Shown: one piece after another, positions 21,966 through 30,686 of the stretch
Position numbering within the stretch: the stretch's first letter is position 1
Layout of the letters: every line of letters begins with the position of its first letter
Origin: Pseudomonadota bacterium
Lineage (GTDB): Bacteria; Pseudomonadota; Gammaproteobacteria; Burkholderiales; Burkholderiaceae_C
DNA length: 37,215 nt
Reading direction: 5' to 3'
NCBI GenBank assembly: GCA_030538605.1
Contig: JAUNTQ010000026.1
Coordinates: 1 to 37,215, forward strand
Position numbers and translations under genes: made by a program
Notes under the pieces: model-generated
Database searches by the model: none
Told to the model about the DNA's origin: nothing
Seen by the model: only the letters and a program-made list of their open reading frames with translations

Positions 21966-23018
21966 ATGTTCATCGAGCGCAACGTCCCCCTGCAAGCCCT
22001 CAACACCTTCGGCATTGCCGCGCGCGCCGACACGCTGGTGCACGTGCGCGATGAGGGCGACGTGCGCCATTTGCTGCGCCACGCGCTGCTCGATCAGGCA
22101 CCCAAACTCATCCTGGGCGGCGGCAGCAACGTGGTGCTGACGGGCGACGTGAAGGGCGTGGTGCTGAAGGTCGAGGTGCCGGGCCGCCGTGTGGTGCGCG
22201 AGACCGATCGCCACGTCATCGTCGAAGCCGGTGCGGGCGAAAACTGGCACGACTTCGTGCGCTGGACGCTCGATCAACACCTGCCCGGGCTGGAAAACCT
22301 GGCGCTCATTCCCGGCACCGTGGGTGCTGCGCCCGTGCAGAACATCGGCGCTTACGGGCTTGAGCTGCAAGACCGCTTCGACTCGCTGGACGCCATCGAC
22401 TTCAAGACCGGCGAAGTCTTCAGCCTGAACGCCGCGCAGTGCGGCTTTGGCTACCGCGACTCGGTGTTCAAGCACCCGGCGGCGCAGGTGGGCGACTTCG
22501 GGCTGGCGGGCCGATCGCTGATCTTGCGCGTGCGCTTTGCGCTGCCCAAGGCGTGGCAGCCGGTGCTGGGCTATCTGGACATCGAGCGCAAGATGGCCGA
22601 GGAGGGCGTGGCGCAGCCCACCGCGCGCCAGATGTACGACTGGATCGTGGCGATTCGCCGCGCCAAGCTGCCCGACCCGGCGGTCATCGGCAACGCGGGC
22701 AGCTTTTTCAAGAACCCCACCGTCACCCCCGAGCAGTGCCAGGACATCATTGGCCGCGACCCGAAAGTGGTGCATTACACCATGCCCGACGGCAGCGTGA
22801 AGCTGGCCGCCGGCTGGCTGATCGACGCTTGCGGCTGGAAGGGCAAGCGCGTGGGCAACGCGGCGGTGTACGAGCGGCAGGCGCTGGTGCTGGTCAACGC
22901 CGGCGGCGCCGCGCAGCCGGCCACCGGCGGCGAGGTGATGACGCTGGCCAAGGCCATCCAGACCAGCGTGTACGAGCGCTTCGGCATCCGGCTGGAGCCC
23001 GAGCCGGTGGTGGTCTGA
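21966..23018 (+). CDS. murB: UDP-N-acetylenolpyruvoylglucosamine reductase
   Basis: 350 residues. The FAD-binding part is [15 protein letters not shown] and [20 protein letters not shown]; then [15 protein letters not shown] and [18 protein letters not shown], where the second holds the classic MurB GTVGAAPxQNIGAYG sequence. [10 protein letters not shown] and [12 protein letters not shown] carry the proton-donor Ser. It reduces enolpyruvyl-UDP-GlcNAc to UDP-MurNAc with NADPH in the cytoplasm, an essential peptidoglycan step. Type I length with the YRDSVFK insertion. Confidence 0.97.
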   Translation: MFIERNVPLQALNTFGIAARADTLVHVRDEGDVRHLLRHALLDQAPKLILGGGSNVVLTGDVKGVVLKVEVPGRRVVRETDRHVIVEAGAGENWHDFVRWTLDQHLPGLENLALIPGTVGAAPVQNIGAYGLELQDRFDSLDAIDFKTGEVFSLNAAQCGFGYRDSVFKHPAAQVGDFGLAGRSLILRVRFALPKAWQPVLGYLDIERKMAEEGVAQPTARQMYDWIVAIRRAKLPDPAVIGNAGSFFKNPTVTPEQCQDIIGRDPKVVHYTMPDGSVKLAAGWLIDACGWKGKRVGNAAVYERQALVLVNAGGAAQPATGGEVMTLAKAIQTSVYERFGIRLEPEPVVV

Positions 23019-23041
23019 CCGCACCCGCTACCGCCGCGCCC

Positions 23042-23506
23042 ATGCGCGCCATCGAGCTGTTTCACCTGCGCCGCGTGCGCGACAAGCCGCGCGCGCTGGC
23101 CCTCATCACCCGCTATGCCGGGCTGCCCGCGCCGCAAGCGCAGGCCGTGCTGCACGCGGCCATTGGCGGCGGCAAGCCCCGCGTGCATCTGCCGGGCGAC
23201 AAAGCCGCATGCGCCTGCATCGCCGCGCTGGCACCCACGGGCTTCATTGCGCGCTTTGCGCCGGCAGATGACTTCGACGCGCCGCAGCGCGCGCAGGCGG
23301 CCTTGCTGGCTGTGCGTGATCGCTTGCCCGTGACCATCAGCGACGCCGTGGGCACGCTGCTGCTGGTGGGCGACTGGCCTGCGGCGCTTGACCACGCGCT
23401 GCAACACCTGCGCATGCATGTATCACCCGATGACGCCGCTCGCGTCCTGCTGGCGCGCACCGCGCTTGAAACCGGCCTGGTGTGCGGCGTGCCGGGAAGG
23501 GGGTGA
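23042..23506 (+). CDS. Small protein of unknown function, possibly with an L7/L12-like C-terminal fold
   Basis: 154 residues, ATG 23042, 23 bp after murB. The N-terminal part MRAIELFHLRRVRDKPRALA then LITRYAGLPAPQAQAVLHAA and ACIAALAPTGFIARFAP has the alpha-beta-alpha spacing of ribosomal L7/L12 C-terminal domains (I-x-x-x-x-G-L-x-x-x-x-A-K-x-x-V ... L-x-x-x-G). The second half (RAQAALLAVRDRLPVTISDA, LEHA-like ALDHALQHLRMH) is helical. Resemblance is by eye only. Gene order suggests a murB operon. No signal or membrane segment. Confidence 0.55.
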   Translation: MRAIELFHLRRVRDKPRALALITRYAGLPAPQAQAVLHAAIGGGKPRVHLPGDKAACACIAALAPTGFIARFAPADDFDAPQRAQAALLAVRDRLPVTISDAVGTLLLVGDWPAALDHALQHLRMHVSPDDAARVLLARTALETGLVCGVPGRG

Positions 23507-23561
23507 AGGGTGCGCCGCCCGCTACGGTGGCGCCAGGCAATTGAACGAAAAAGAGGGCGAC

Positions 23562-23607
23562 ATGCGTTTGTCCACCGTGATGGCCGTGCTGCTGATCGGC
23601 GCGGCCA
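23562..23607 (+). pseudogene. Possible truncated 5' end of a lost gene
   Basis: ATG 23562 is preceded by GAGGGCGAC and reads MRLSTVMAVLLIGAA, a signal-like start. Two bases after this the sequence becomes the 3' end of the convergent Bug gene (TGA at 23609). A signal peptide that leads nowhere suggests that a gene was cut when the cassette 23.6-29.7 kb arrived. It could be chance, since the frame stays open to 23675. Confidence 0.3.
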
Positions 23608-23608
23608 A

Positions 23609-24592
23609 TCAGTCCAACTTGATGCCCGTGGACTTGACCACGTCAGCCCAGCGAGTCAATTCTTTGTTGACATAGGCACCGTATTCTTCTGCGGTGGATC
23701 CCAACGGCTCTGCACCTTGCAGCGCCAGCCTTGCGCGCACGTCGGCGCTTTGCAGGGCCTTGTTGACCTCGGCGTTCAGGCGCTGTATGACGGCAGGGGG
23801 CGTGCTGGCGGGCACCATCAGGCCTTGCCAGGCACCGGCCTCAAAGCCGGGCATGACCGTCTCGGCGAGCGTGGGCGTCTCGGGGAAAAGAGACATGCGT
23901 TTGGATGTGGTGACGGCCAACAGCTTCATGCGGTTGTCCTTCACGAAGGACATGACGGAGTTGATGGTGTCGGTCATGAACTGGATTTGACCCGCCGCCA
24001 GATCCACGTTGGCGGGCGCGCTGCCGCGATAGGGCGCGTGTGCGGCATCAATGCCCAGAGCTTTCACAAGCTGAAAGGCTGCCAAGTGCGTGACGTTGCC
24101 ATTGCCTGCCGAGCCATAGGTGAGCTTGTCGGGATGGGCCTTGGCGTAGGCCACAAACTCGTGCACGTTGTTGACGGGAACGGTTGGGTTGACGACCAGC
24201 GCCAGCGGTACCACGGCCGTGAGCGCCACCGGTGCCAGGTCGCGTTGCACGTCATAGGTCAGGCCTTTGTAGAGCGCGGGGCTCAATGTGATGGACGACG
24301 TGTTGTAGAGCAGTGTGTAGCCATCGCCTACGGCCCGACTGACCTGTGTGGCCGCGATGTTGCCGTTGGCGCCGGGCCTGTTGTCGATCACCACGGGTTG
24401 CCCCATTTGCTCGCCCATTTTCTGGGCAATGACGCGGGCCACCAGGTCGGTGGGCCCGCCTGGCGGGAAGGGCACAACCATCGTGATGGGCTTGACTGGA
24501 TAGTTCTGTGCCTGCGCAATGCTCCAGGGTGCAATGCATGCGAGGGCAGCCGTGCACAGCGTGGCACGGCGAAGGTTTGAAAGGGGTTTCAT
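23609..24592 (-). CDS. Bug/TctC-family periplasmic solute-binding protein of the catabolic operon
   Basis: 327 residues. The signal is LRRATLCTAALACIAPWSIA with the mature NYPVKPITMVVPFPPGGPTD. VVIDNRPGANGNIAATQVSR and YGSAGNGNVTHLAAFQLVK are the pocket loops. AAGGAGACAAGC precedes the ATG. It is last in a five-gene operon with CoA-transferase, MaoC-like and two acyl-CoA dehydrogenase genes, so it probably binds the organic acid that the operon degrades, either for transport or for sensing. Confidence 0.93.
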   Translation of the reverse strand: MKPLSNLRRATLCTAALACIAPWSIAQAQNYPVKPITMVVPFPPGGPTDLVARVIAQKMGEQMGQPVVIDNRPGANGNIAATQVSRAVGDGYTLLYNTSSITLSPALYKGLTYDVQRDLAPVALTAVVPLALVVNPTVPVNNVHEFVAYAKAHPDKLTYGSAGNGNVTHLAAFQLVKALGIDAAHAPYRGSAPANVDLAAGQIQFMTDTINSVMSFVKDNRMKLLAVTTSKRMSLFPETPTLAETVMPGFEAGAWQGLMVPASTPPAVIQRLNAEVNKALQSADVRARLALQGAEPLGSTAEEYGAYVNKELTRWADVVKSTGIKLD

Positions 24593-24624
24593 GCTTGTCT
24601 CCTTGTTGTGTGTGGGGAAAGGGA

Positions 24625-25086
24625 TTAGCCACGTCCGGCCAGCAGGCGCGTGGCGGTGTAGGTCATCACCATGGCCTGGTGCTGGTTGAACACGTCAATG
24701 CGCGAGGTGACAACGGCGCGCCCGTTGCGCGAGGTGGGGCGGATGGCGGTGACTTCGACGGTCGCTTCGACGGTGTCGCCTGCCGTGACCGGCGCAAGAA
24801 TCTTCTGGTGCAGTTCCAGCATCGCGAGGCCTGTGCCCTGAATCATGGTCTGCAGGATGAAGCCTTCGATGAGCGCGTAGGTAAGTGCGCCCGGCACGGG
24901 GCGGCCCTTCATGGCACCGCCTTCGTAACCGTCTTCGATGAAGATGGCTTCGAGCATGCCGGTGACGCTGATGAAGTTGACGAGGTCGGTCTCGGTGACC
25001 GTGCGAGCGAACGTGCGAAAGCGCTGGCCTACCGACAAGTCTTGCCAATGAAAGCCCTGGCCGAGACGGGGAAGGGAATGTGGCAT
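24625..25086 (-). CDS. MaoC-like hotdog protein lacking the usual hydratase dyad
   Basis: 153 residues. The hotdog pattern is clear: LSVGQRFRTFARTVTETDLV then FISVTG, PVPGALTYALIEGFILQTM and the beta strands VTAGDTVEATVEVTAIRPTS and VVTSRIDVFNQHQAMVMTYT. Hydratase-type MaoC proteins have G-D-x-N-P-L-H after FxxxTG; here the same place reads GMLEAIF, so both the Asp and His are missing. It may therefore bind acyl-CoA or act as a thioesterase or an altered hydratase. It lies 32 bp before the Bug gene and 18 bp after the CoA-transferase gene, on the same strand. AGGAG precedes the ATG. Confidence 0.85.
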   Translation of the reverse strand: MPHSLPRLGQGFHWQDLSVGQRFRTFARTVTETDLVNFISVTGMLEAIFIEDGYEGGAMKGRPVPGALTYALIEGFILQTMIQGTGLAMLELHQKILAPVTAGDTVEATVEVTAIRPTSRNGRAVVTSRIDVFNQHQAMVMTYTATRLLAGRG

Positions 25087-25104
25087 GGGCTCCTCTTGGG
25101 TTGG

Positions 25105-26295
25105 TTAATGGGGTGAGATGGCTGCACCCTGGTCGATCAGGGTTTGGATGCGATCGCTGCTGAGTCCTGCCTGCGCAAGCAGCTCCCGCGTGTGTTGACC
25201 CAGTCGGGGTGGCATGGCGACGGGCGCGCGCTGGCCGTCGAAGCGCACCGGCACGCCGGGAAAGCGCACGGGGCCGATGGCGGGGTCGTCAACCGTTTCA
25301 AAGAAACCGGTGACGGCTAGATGGGGGTCCTGCGGCAGGTCATCGAGTCGCGCCACAGGTGCCGCCGGAATTTCCAGGCGCTCGCAGGTCACCAGCCAGT
25401 GGGCTGTGGGGTGCCGTACGACAAAGCCCGACGCCAGCTCCAGCAGTTCGGCAATGTGCTGCGTGCGGCGGGCGATGTTGGCAAAGCGCGGGTCGGCAGC
25501 CAACTGGGGTGCGTCCACTTCCAAAAAAAAGCGGTGCCAGTGCAGATCGGTGTACGGCATCATGGCCACATAACCGTCGGCCGTGCGGTAGGGTCTGCGC
25601 CAAGAGGCCAGCACACGTGGGTAGCCGGGGGCAGACAAAGGCGGGTCGAAATGCTGACCGTAGAAATGCTCCACGAGGTTGAAGCCCACCATGGACTCGA
25701 ACATCGGTATTTCCACGAATGCACCTTGTCCGGTGCGCTCACGCTGAATCAGCGCGGCCAGAATGGCGTGTGCCGCCATGTGGGCACAGGCCTTGTCCGC
25801 CGCGATGGTGGGCAGATAGCGCGCTTCGCCTGTTTGGCGAGCCATGAGGTCAGCCAAGCCCGACATGCCTTGGATGACATCGTCGTAAGCGGGCCGCCCC
25901 GCGTAAGGGCCGGGCAAAAAGCCGAGCAAGCTGGCATACACAAGGCGCGAATGCCGCGCGCGCAGCGTTGATGGGTCAAGCCCCAGCGTCGCCAGCTTTT
26001 GCGGACGCATGCTGTGCATGAGCACGTCGGCATTCGGCAGCAACGCTTGCAGCGCTTCTTGTGCTGCGGGCTGCTTGAGGTCAAGCACCACGCTTTTTTT
26101 GCTGCGGTTGGCACCCAGAAACATCGCGGCCATACCGGGTTCGATGGTGGGGCCGGTGTAGCGCGTGGAGTCGCCCCCGGGGGGCTCGATCTTGATGACT
26201 TCGGCACCATAGTCGGCCAGGATCTGGCTGGCGAGCGGGCCGAAGATGACGCTGGACAAGTCCAGCACGCGCAGTCCTGCAAGCGGTTTCGTCAT
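25105..26295 (-). CDS. CaiB/BaiF (type III) CoA-transferase
   Basis: 396 residues from ATG 26295. It begins LAGLRVLDLSSVIFGPLASQ with ADYGAEVIKIEPPGGD, then ANRSKKSVVLDLK, YDDVIQGMSGL and LPTIAADKACAHMAAHAILA; the Asp of AADK is at the position of the catalytic Asp of the family. It ends with PPRLGQHTRELL. It should activate an organic acid with CoA from succinyl-CoA or a similar donor. It is the third gene in the operon, 116 bp downstream of the dehydrogenase gene, a gap that could hold a further promoter. Substrate not inferable. Confidence 0.92.
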   Translation of the reverse strand: MTKPLAGLRVLDLSSVIFGPLASQILADYGAEVIKIEPPGGDSTRYTGPTIEPGMAAMFLGANRSKKSVVLDLKQPAAQEALQALLPNADVLMHSMRPQKLATLGLDPSTLRARHSRLVYASLLGFLPGPYAGRPAYDDVIQGMSGLADLMARQTGEARYLPTIAADKACAHMAAHAILAALIQRERTGQGAFVEIPMFESMVGFNLVEHFYGQHFDPPLSAPGYPRVLASWRRPYRTADGYVAMMPYTDLHWHRFFLEVDAPQLAADPRFANIARRTQHIAELLELASGFVVRHPTAHWLVTCERLEIPAAPVARLDDLPQDPHLAVTGFFETVDDPAIGPVRFPGVPVRFDGQRAPVAMPPRLGQHTRELLAQAGLSSDRIQTLIDQGAAISPH

Positions 26296-26411
26296 GGTGT
26301 GCGCGCGAAGCTTGGCGAGTGCGTTGTGCGGCTGCCGTGGCGTTCGAGAAAGAGAAGGGTCATTGCAGGGATTGCGTTTGGAAGGCAAAAAAGTGCAAGA
26401 AGCACTGCGCG

Positions 26412-27419
26412 TCAAAACGCGGCCTCCGTGTCAGAGGCCTGGCGCAAGGCGTCCAGCGTTGGGCCTGCGTAGGCCAACAGGGCTTCGCCTGCCACGCTGT
26501 GCCAGTACGACTCGCTGCCGGCCGTCTGGCGCCAGGCGTGCAGGCGGCGCGTGAAAAGCTGCAGGTCGTGCTCTTGGGTGAAGCCAACGGCACCGTGGAT
26601 GGCGTGGGCCGCCTCGGCCACTGCGAGCGCGGCCTGACTGCAGCGCGCCTTGGCCACGGCCACGCGCAGTCGGTCGGGCCAGATACCGTTGCCTGCGCAG
26701 CCCAGTTGCGAGGCCATGCGCGCTGCAAACACGTGTTCGCTCATTACCGCGAGTTGATGCTGAATGGCCTGGAACTTGCCTATGGGGCGGCCGAACTGCT
26801 GGCGCTCGTTGGCGTGCTGGAGCGTGCGTTGAAATACGCTCATCAGTGCACCCGCAAGTTGAGCTGCCACGAGACTGGCCTGTAGCAGGCGGACATTCAT
26901 GCCCTCGGGCAACGCGATGGCGATACACGATGAAGTGGCCCAGCGCATGCTGGTGTCGAGCACGAATGGGCCAGCCTGCACATCTGCCTGCGCTGCGGAC
27001 AACAGGCTCCAGCCATGCGCGTGCTGTGCGAGCACATGGCTGGCGACACGGCCCATGGGGACGTTGGCACAGCGCAGGCTGCCGCCGTCATCCAGGTGGC
27101 CTTCGGCCAGCGTGATAGAGCCGTCTGGTTGATCCCCTCCTGTGTGGGCCAGCAGGGCGCGTGCCACCATGGTCTCGGCCAGCGGCACGGGCATGGCATG
27201 TGCGCCGCACAGCATCCACACGCTGAATACCTGTGCGAGTTTGAGTCCTGCGCCGCCAGCGTCTTCGGTTACCAGGGCGTCGGCAAAGCCAGCACCCTCC
27301 AATGACTGCCAAAGCGCCTGGGGTGAGCCTCCCGCTTCTATGGCGCGCACCACCTGCGGGGAGCACTTGTCACGCAGCAGCTGACGTGCGGCATTGGCAA
27401 ACAGATCGTCTTCTTGCAT
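26412..27419 (-). CDS. Acyl-CoA dehydrogenase-like subunit (shorter paralogue)
   Basis: 335 residues, shorter than the usual 380. N-terminal helical part LFANAARQLLRDKCSP, then WQSLEGAGFADALVTEDAGG, and the C-terminal helical domain RQQFGRPIGKFQAIQHQLAV with AIHGAVGFTQEHDLQLFTRR. The middle beta domain is reduced (SMRWATSSCIAIALPEGMN). Paired short and long dehydrogenases encoded together often form heterotetramers in steroid and alicyclic acid degradation; that is a known pattern and a fair guess here. It starts 13 bp after the other dehydrogenase stops. Confidence 0.88.
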   Translation of the reverse strand: MQEDDLFANAARQLLRDKCSPQVVRAIEAGGSPQALWQSLEGAGFADALVTEDAGGAGLKLAQVFSVWMLCGAHAMPVPLAETMVARALLAHTGGDQPDGSITLAEGHLDDGGSLRCANVPMGRVASHVLAQHAHGWSLLSAAQADVQAGPFVLDTSMRWATSSCIAIALPEGMNVRLLQASLVAAQLAGALMSVFQRTLQHANERQQFGRPIGKFQAIQHQLAVMSEHVFAARMASQLGCAGNGIWPDRLRVAVAKARCSQAALAVAEAAHAIHGAVGFTQEHDLQLFTRRLHAWRQTAGSESYWHSVAGEALLAYAGPTLDALRQASDTEAAF

Positions 27420-27432
27420 GTGTGCCGCTCTT

Positions 27433-28590
27433 TCAGCGCAGGCCCAGGCCGCGCGCGATCATTCCGCGCAGGATGTCGCGCGTGCCACCGCGCAGCGAAA
27501 AAGAAGGCGCGGTGCCTGTCACGTAGCTGAGGGTGCACAGCAGCTCCAACGGCACGGCGCTGGCATCGCGCGCAAACAGGTCGTCTGCGATCGCGGCGGG
27601 AATAAATTGCTCCAGCGTGGTTCCCAGCTCCTTGACCAGCGCGGCCTCCACGATGGGGCTGGCACCGCACACAAGCTTGCTCTGTATGGCAACCGACATG
27701 GCGCGCAGCGGTGCCAGTTCGGTGAATACGCGGCCCGCAAGGCGCGTGGCGCTCTCGCTGTGGCCTTGTGGCGTGCGCACCCAGGCCAGCCATTCGTCGA
27801 ACAGCACGATGCTGGAAAGCAGCCGCTCTGGTCCGCTTCGCTCTAAGGCGAGCTCGGCCGTCACCTGCTCCCAGCCTTGGCCCTCCTGGCCGACGAGCGC
27901 ATCTGGCGCAAGTTGGACATTGTTGAAAAACACCTCGCAGAAGTGGCTATCTCCGGCCAGATCGGCAATGGGGCGCACGGTGATGCCCGGCAGTGACATG
28001 TCCACGATCACCTGCGACAGGCCCTTGTGCCGGTCTTCGCTGCTGCCCGACGTGCGCGCCAGCGTGATCATGTAGTGGCAGTGGTGGGCGTTGGTGGTCC
28101 AGACCTTCTGGCCGTTGAGTAGAAAGCCTGCCGCGTTCGGTGTCGCGCGCGTCCTGACGCTGGCGAGATCAGAGCCTGCATTGGGCTCGCTCATGCCAAT
28201 GCAAAAGAACGCTTCACCTCGGCATACCCGGGGAATGTAGAAGCGCTTTTGTGCGTCGGTGCCGTACTTCAGGATCAGCGGTGCGCTCTGGCGGTCGGCG
28301 ATCCAGTGCGAGCCGACGGGCGCGCCGCAGGCGAGAAACTCCTCGGCCAGCACGTAGCGCGTGAAGGCGCTGCGCCCGCCGCCGCCGTATTCGCGAGGCA
28401 GCGCAACGCCGATCCAGCCCTTGGCACCCAATTGGCGGCTCAGTTCAGCGCTGTAGCCGCCCCAGGAGCGGGCGCGCACGTGCGGCGGCAGCTTGCCAAT
28501 GGTTTCGGCAAGAAAAGCGCGCACCGCGACGCGCAGGGCATCGTCCTCGGGTGGAATGCGAGTAGGAGACAGAGAGTCCAGAACGCTCAT
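27433..28590 (-). CDS. Acyl-CoA dehydrogenase (first gene of the catabolic operon)
   Basis: 385 residues. WIGVALPREYGGGGRSAFTR and FCIGMSEPNAGSDLASVRTR are the classical signatures (FAD/substrate contact), followed by NGQKVWTTNAHHCHYMITLA and GDSHFCEVFFNNVQLAPDAL. The C-terminus has SLRGGTRDILRGMIARGLGL. It oxidises an acyl-CoA to the enoyl-CoA with FAD and passes electrons to ETF in the cytoplasm. Position at the promoter end, next to the divergent LysR gene, makes this the first step after CoA activation in the predicted pathway. Confidence 0.93.
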   Translation of the reverse strand: MSVLDSLSPTRIPPEDDALRVAVRAFLAETIGKLPPHVRARSWGGYSAELSRQLGAKGWIGVALPREYGGGGRSAFTRYVLAEEFLACGAPVGSHWIADRQSAPLILKYGTDAQKRFYIPRVCRGEAFFCIGMSEPNAGSDLASVRTRATPNAAGFLLNGQKVWTTNAHHCHYMITLARTSGSSEDRHKGLSQVIVDMSLPGITVRPIADLAGDSHFCEVFFNNVQLAPDALVGQEGQGWEQVTAELALERSGPERLLSSIVLFDEWLAWVRTPQGHSESATRLAGRVFTELAPLRAMSVAIQSKLVCGASPIVEAALVKELGTTLEQFIPAAIADDLFARDASAVPLELLCTLSYVTGTAPSFSLRGGTRDILRGMIARGLGLR

Positions 28591-28702
28591 GGCGTGCGCG
28601 TCATGAGCAGGGCATCAGGCCCCGGTTTATGGCGATGCATGGGCGTTGTCTCCTAGCGTGTTTACAAGCCCTGTGCCGGGCCTGAGTGCCACTTTATTCA
28701 GC

Positions 28703-28719
28703 AGACATGTGTTCTGTCT
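28703..28719. promoter_or_regulatory. Candidate LysR operator between the catabolic operon and its regulator
   Basis: AGACA (28703-28707) and TGTCT (28715-28719) form an interrupted dyad of 17 bp with a 7-bp centre, followed by an AT-rich run (TAATATTAAAAATTC). It lies in the 170-bp gap between the divergent genes. T-N11-A boxes typical for LysR proteins fit. Confidence 0.45.
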
Positions 28720-28760
28720 AATATTAAAAATTCTGAAATTGATATGAATTGAGTATCGTG

Positions 28761-29663
28761 ATGAACCTGCGTCAACTACGCCAATTCGTTACCCTGGCCG
28801 AGACAGGCAACTTTCACCGTGCCGCTGAACAGCTGTGCATGGCCCAGCCACCCTTGTCTGTGTCAATACGCAAACTGGAGGAGGAGCTGGGCTGCCCCTT
28901 GTTCGAGCGTCTTTCCACCGGTGTGCGGCTGGCACCCGAGGGGCAGGCGATGCTGGCTGATGCGCGGCTTGCGCTTTTCCATGCAGAGCGCTGCCGCCAA
29001 TCCGTGGCTGATGCACGTGAGGGCCTGGGCGGCGTGCTGCGCCTGGGCATCATCGGCTCGGCTACCTACGCCCTGTTGCCCGAGCTGATTCCATCGGTGC
29101 GTGCGCGTTATCCGCAGATGGAACTGGAGTTGACCGAGGCTACGTCGGTTGAAATTCTGGACGGGCTGCTTTCTCGCCGCTTCGATGTGGGTTTTGTGCG
29201 CTACCCGGTGCTGCACCCTGAGTCTTTCGAGCTGCTGCCTTTGGACCGTGATGATTTCGTGCTGGCCGTGTCTGAGCACAGCCCGCTGGCAGCGCACGAT
29301 GCAGTCTCGCTCGCCGATGCTGCGCACGAACCATTCATCATGTACCCGCAGGACAAAGTGCCCGGCCTCTCAGCTCTGGCGCTGCTGCGTTGTCAGCTCT
29401 CGGGTTTTTCGCCGCGTGTGGCGCAGGAAGCTATGCAAGTGCAAACCATCATGAGCCTCGTGGCTTCGGGCTTGGGTGTGGGGCTGGTGGCAGGCGTGGC
29501 ACAGCTGGTGGTGCCACGTGGGGTGAAGTGTCTGCCGCTCACCGATAACCCGCCAGGATTTCATGTATGCATTGCACTGGCACGCCTCAGGGGGAAGCCA
29601 AGTCGGCTGGTCGAGCGCTTTACCGAACATGTGCAGACGTTTTCGAATGTCTCGGATGGCTAG
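28761..29663 (+). CDS. LysR-family transcriptional regulator
   Basis: 300 residues from ATG 28761; a TTG four codons earlier is possible. The winged HTH is MNLRQLRQFVTLAETGNFHR with AAEQLCMAQPPLSVSIRKLE and FERLSTGVRLAPEGQAML. The effector domain contains LRLGIIGSATYALLPELIPS and GVGLVAGVAQLVVPRGVKCL. LysR regulators commonly control the divergent operon using a pathway metabolite as co-inducer. The neighbouring operon starts 170 bp away. Codon usage looks less GC-biased than in housekeeping neighbours. Confidence 0.93.
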   Translation: MNLRQLRQFVTLAETGNFHRAAEQLCMAQPPLSVSIRKLEEELGCPLFERLSTGVRLAPEGQAMLADARLALFHAERCRQSVADAREGLGGVLRLGIIGSATYALLPELIPSVRARYPQMELELTEATSVEILDGLLSRRFDVGFVRYPVLHPESFELLPLDRDDFVLAVSEHSPLAAHDAVSLADAAHEPFIMYPQDKVPGLSALALLRCQLSGFSPRVAQEAMQVQTIMSLVASGLGVGLVAGVAQLVVPRGVKCLPLTDNPPGFHVCIALARLRGKPSRLVERFTEHVQTFSNVSDG

Positions 29664-29680
29664 CCACAGGTTGGCCGTGC

Positions 29681-30686
29681 TCACCCTGCCGCCAGCCGCT
29701 GCACCGGCCCGCGCGTGCGCCAGTACAGCCAGCCGGCGATGCCGAGGTTGAGCAGGTTCCAGCCGATGCCGTCGATGAAGGCGGCGCGGTAGCTGTCTGT
29801 CATGTCAAACACCCAGCCGCTCATTCATCCGCCCAGCGCCATGCCCAGCAGCGTGGCCATGATGACGGCGCCGGTGCGCGCACCGGCTTCGCGCGCGGCA
29901 AAGTGTTCGCGCACGATGATGGCGTAAGACGGCACGATGCCGCCCTGAAACAGCCCGAACAGCGCCGACACCACATACAGCGGCACCAGCCCGTCCACGG
30001 GCAGAAACATCAGCAGCGCCACGCCCTGCAGCGCCGAGCCCAGCAGCAGCGTGCGGATGTACGCCGATGTGGTCGTAAATCCAGCCCGACACCAGGCGGC
30101 TGACGATGCCGCTGAACAACGTCAGCGACAGCATCTCGGTGCCGCGCGCCGTGCCAAAACTCAGGTCGGTGCAATACGCCACGATGTGCACCTGCGGCAT
30201 CGCCATGGCCACGCAGCAGGCCACCCCGGCCACGCACAGCAGTCATTGGGCCTGCGCAGGGGCCAGACCAAAGAGCCGGTCGGCGGGCCACGGCGTGGCG
30301 CGCGGTGCGGGTGCGGTGCCCGCCGCTGGCAAGGCCAGCGCGGGCGGGCGCTGGCGCATGTAAAACGCCAGCAGCGCCATGCCCACGCCGCACACCAGCC
30401 CCAGCACCACGTAGGTGGGCCGCCAGCCGTAACGCGCAATGCCCCAGCGGTCGGCCCAGCGGCCCGTCCACAGCCCGCCCAGGCCCAGGCAGACCATCAT
30501 GAAGGTGTACGGCAGCGAGGCATTGGCGCGGCTGATGCCGAACTCGGCCTACACCGCCGGCAGCACGACAGACACCACGTACATCGCGCTGTTGCCCAGC
30601 GTGAGCAGCAGCACCGTCACCAGCAAGCGCCAGGCGGCGGTGGGCGAGTCGATCAGGCGGGCATCGGCCGGTGCGGCGGCGGTCAA
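29681..30686 (-). pseudogene. Decayed MFS transporter gene
   Basis: Conceptual translation gives LLVTVLLLTLGNSAMYVVSV, FMMVCLGLGGLWTGRWADRW, VHIVAYCTDLSFGTARGTEM and VSALFGLFQGGIVPSYAIIV, an MFS protein. It is broken by in-frame stops at 30549-30551 (TAG), 30243-30245 (TGA) and 29825-29827 (TGA) and by one frameshift near 30050-30075. The stops sit where Gln and Trp are expected (TAG from CAG, TGA from TGG), consistent with transition mutations. A TTG at 30686 overlapping the GNAT stop may have been the start. It is not functional. Confidence 0.85.
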
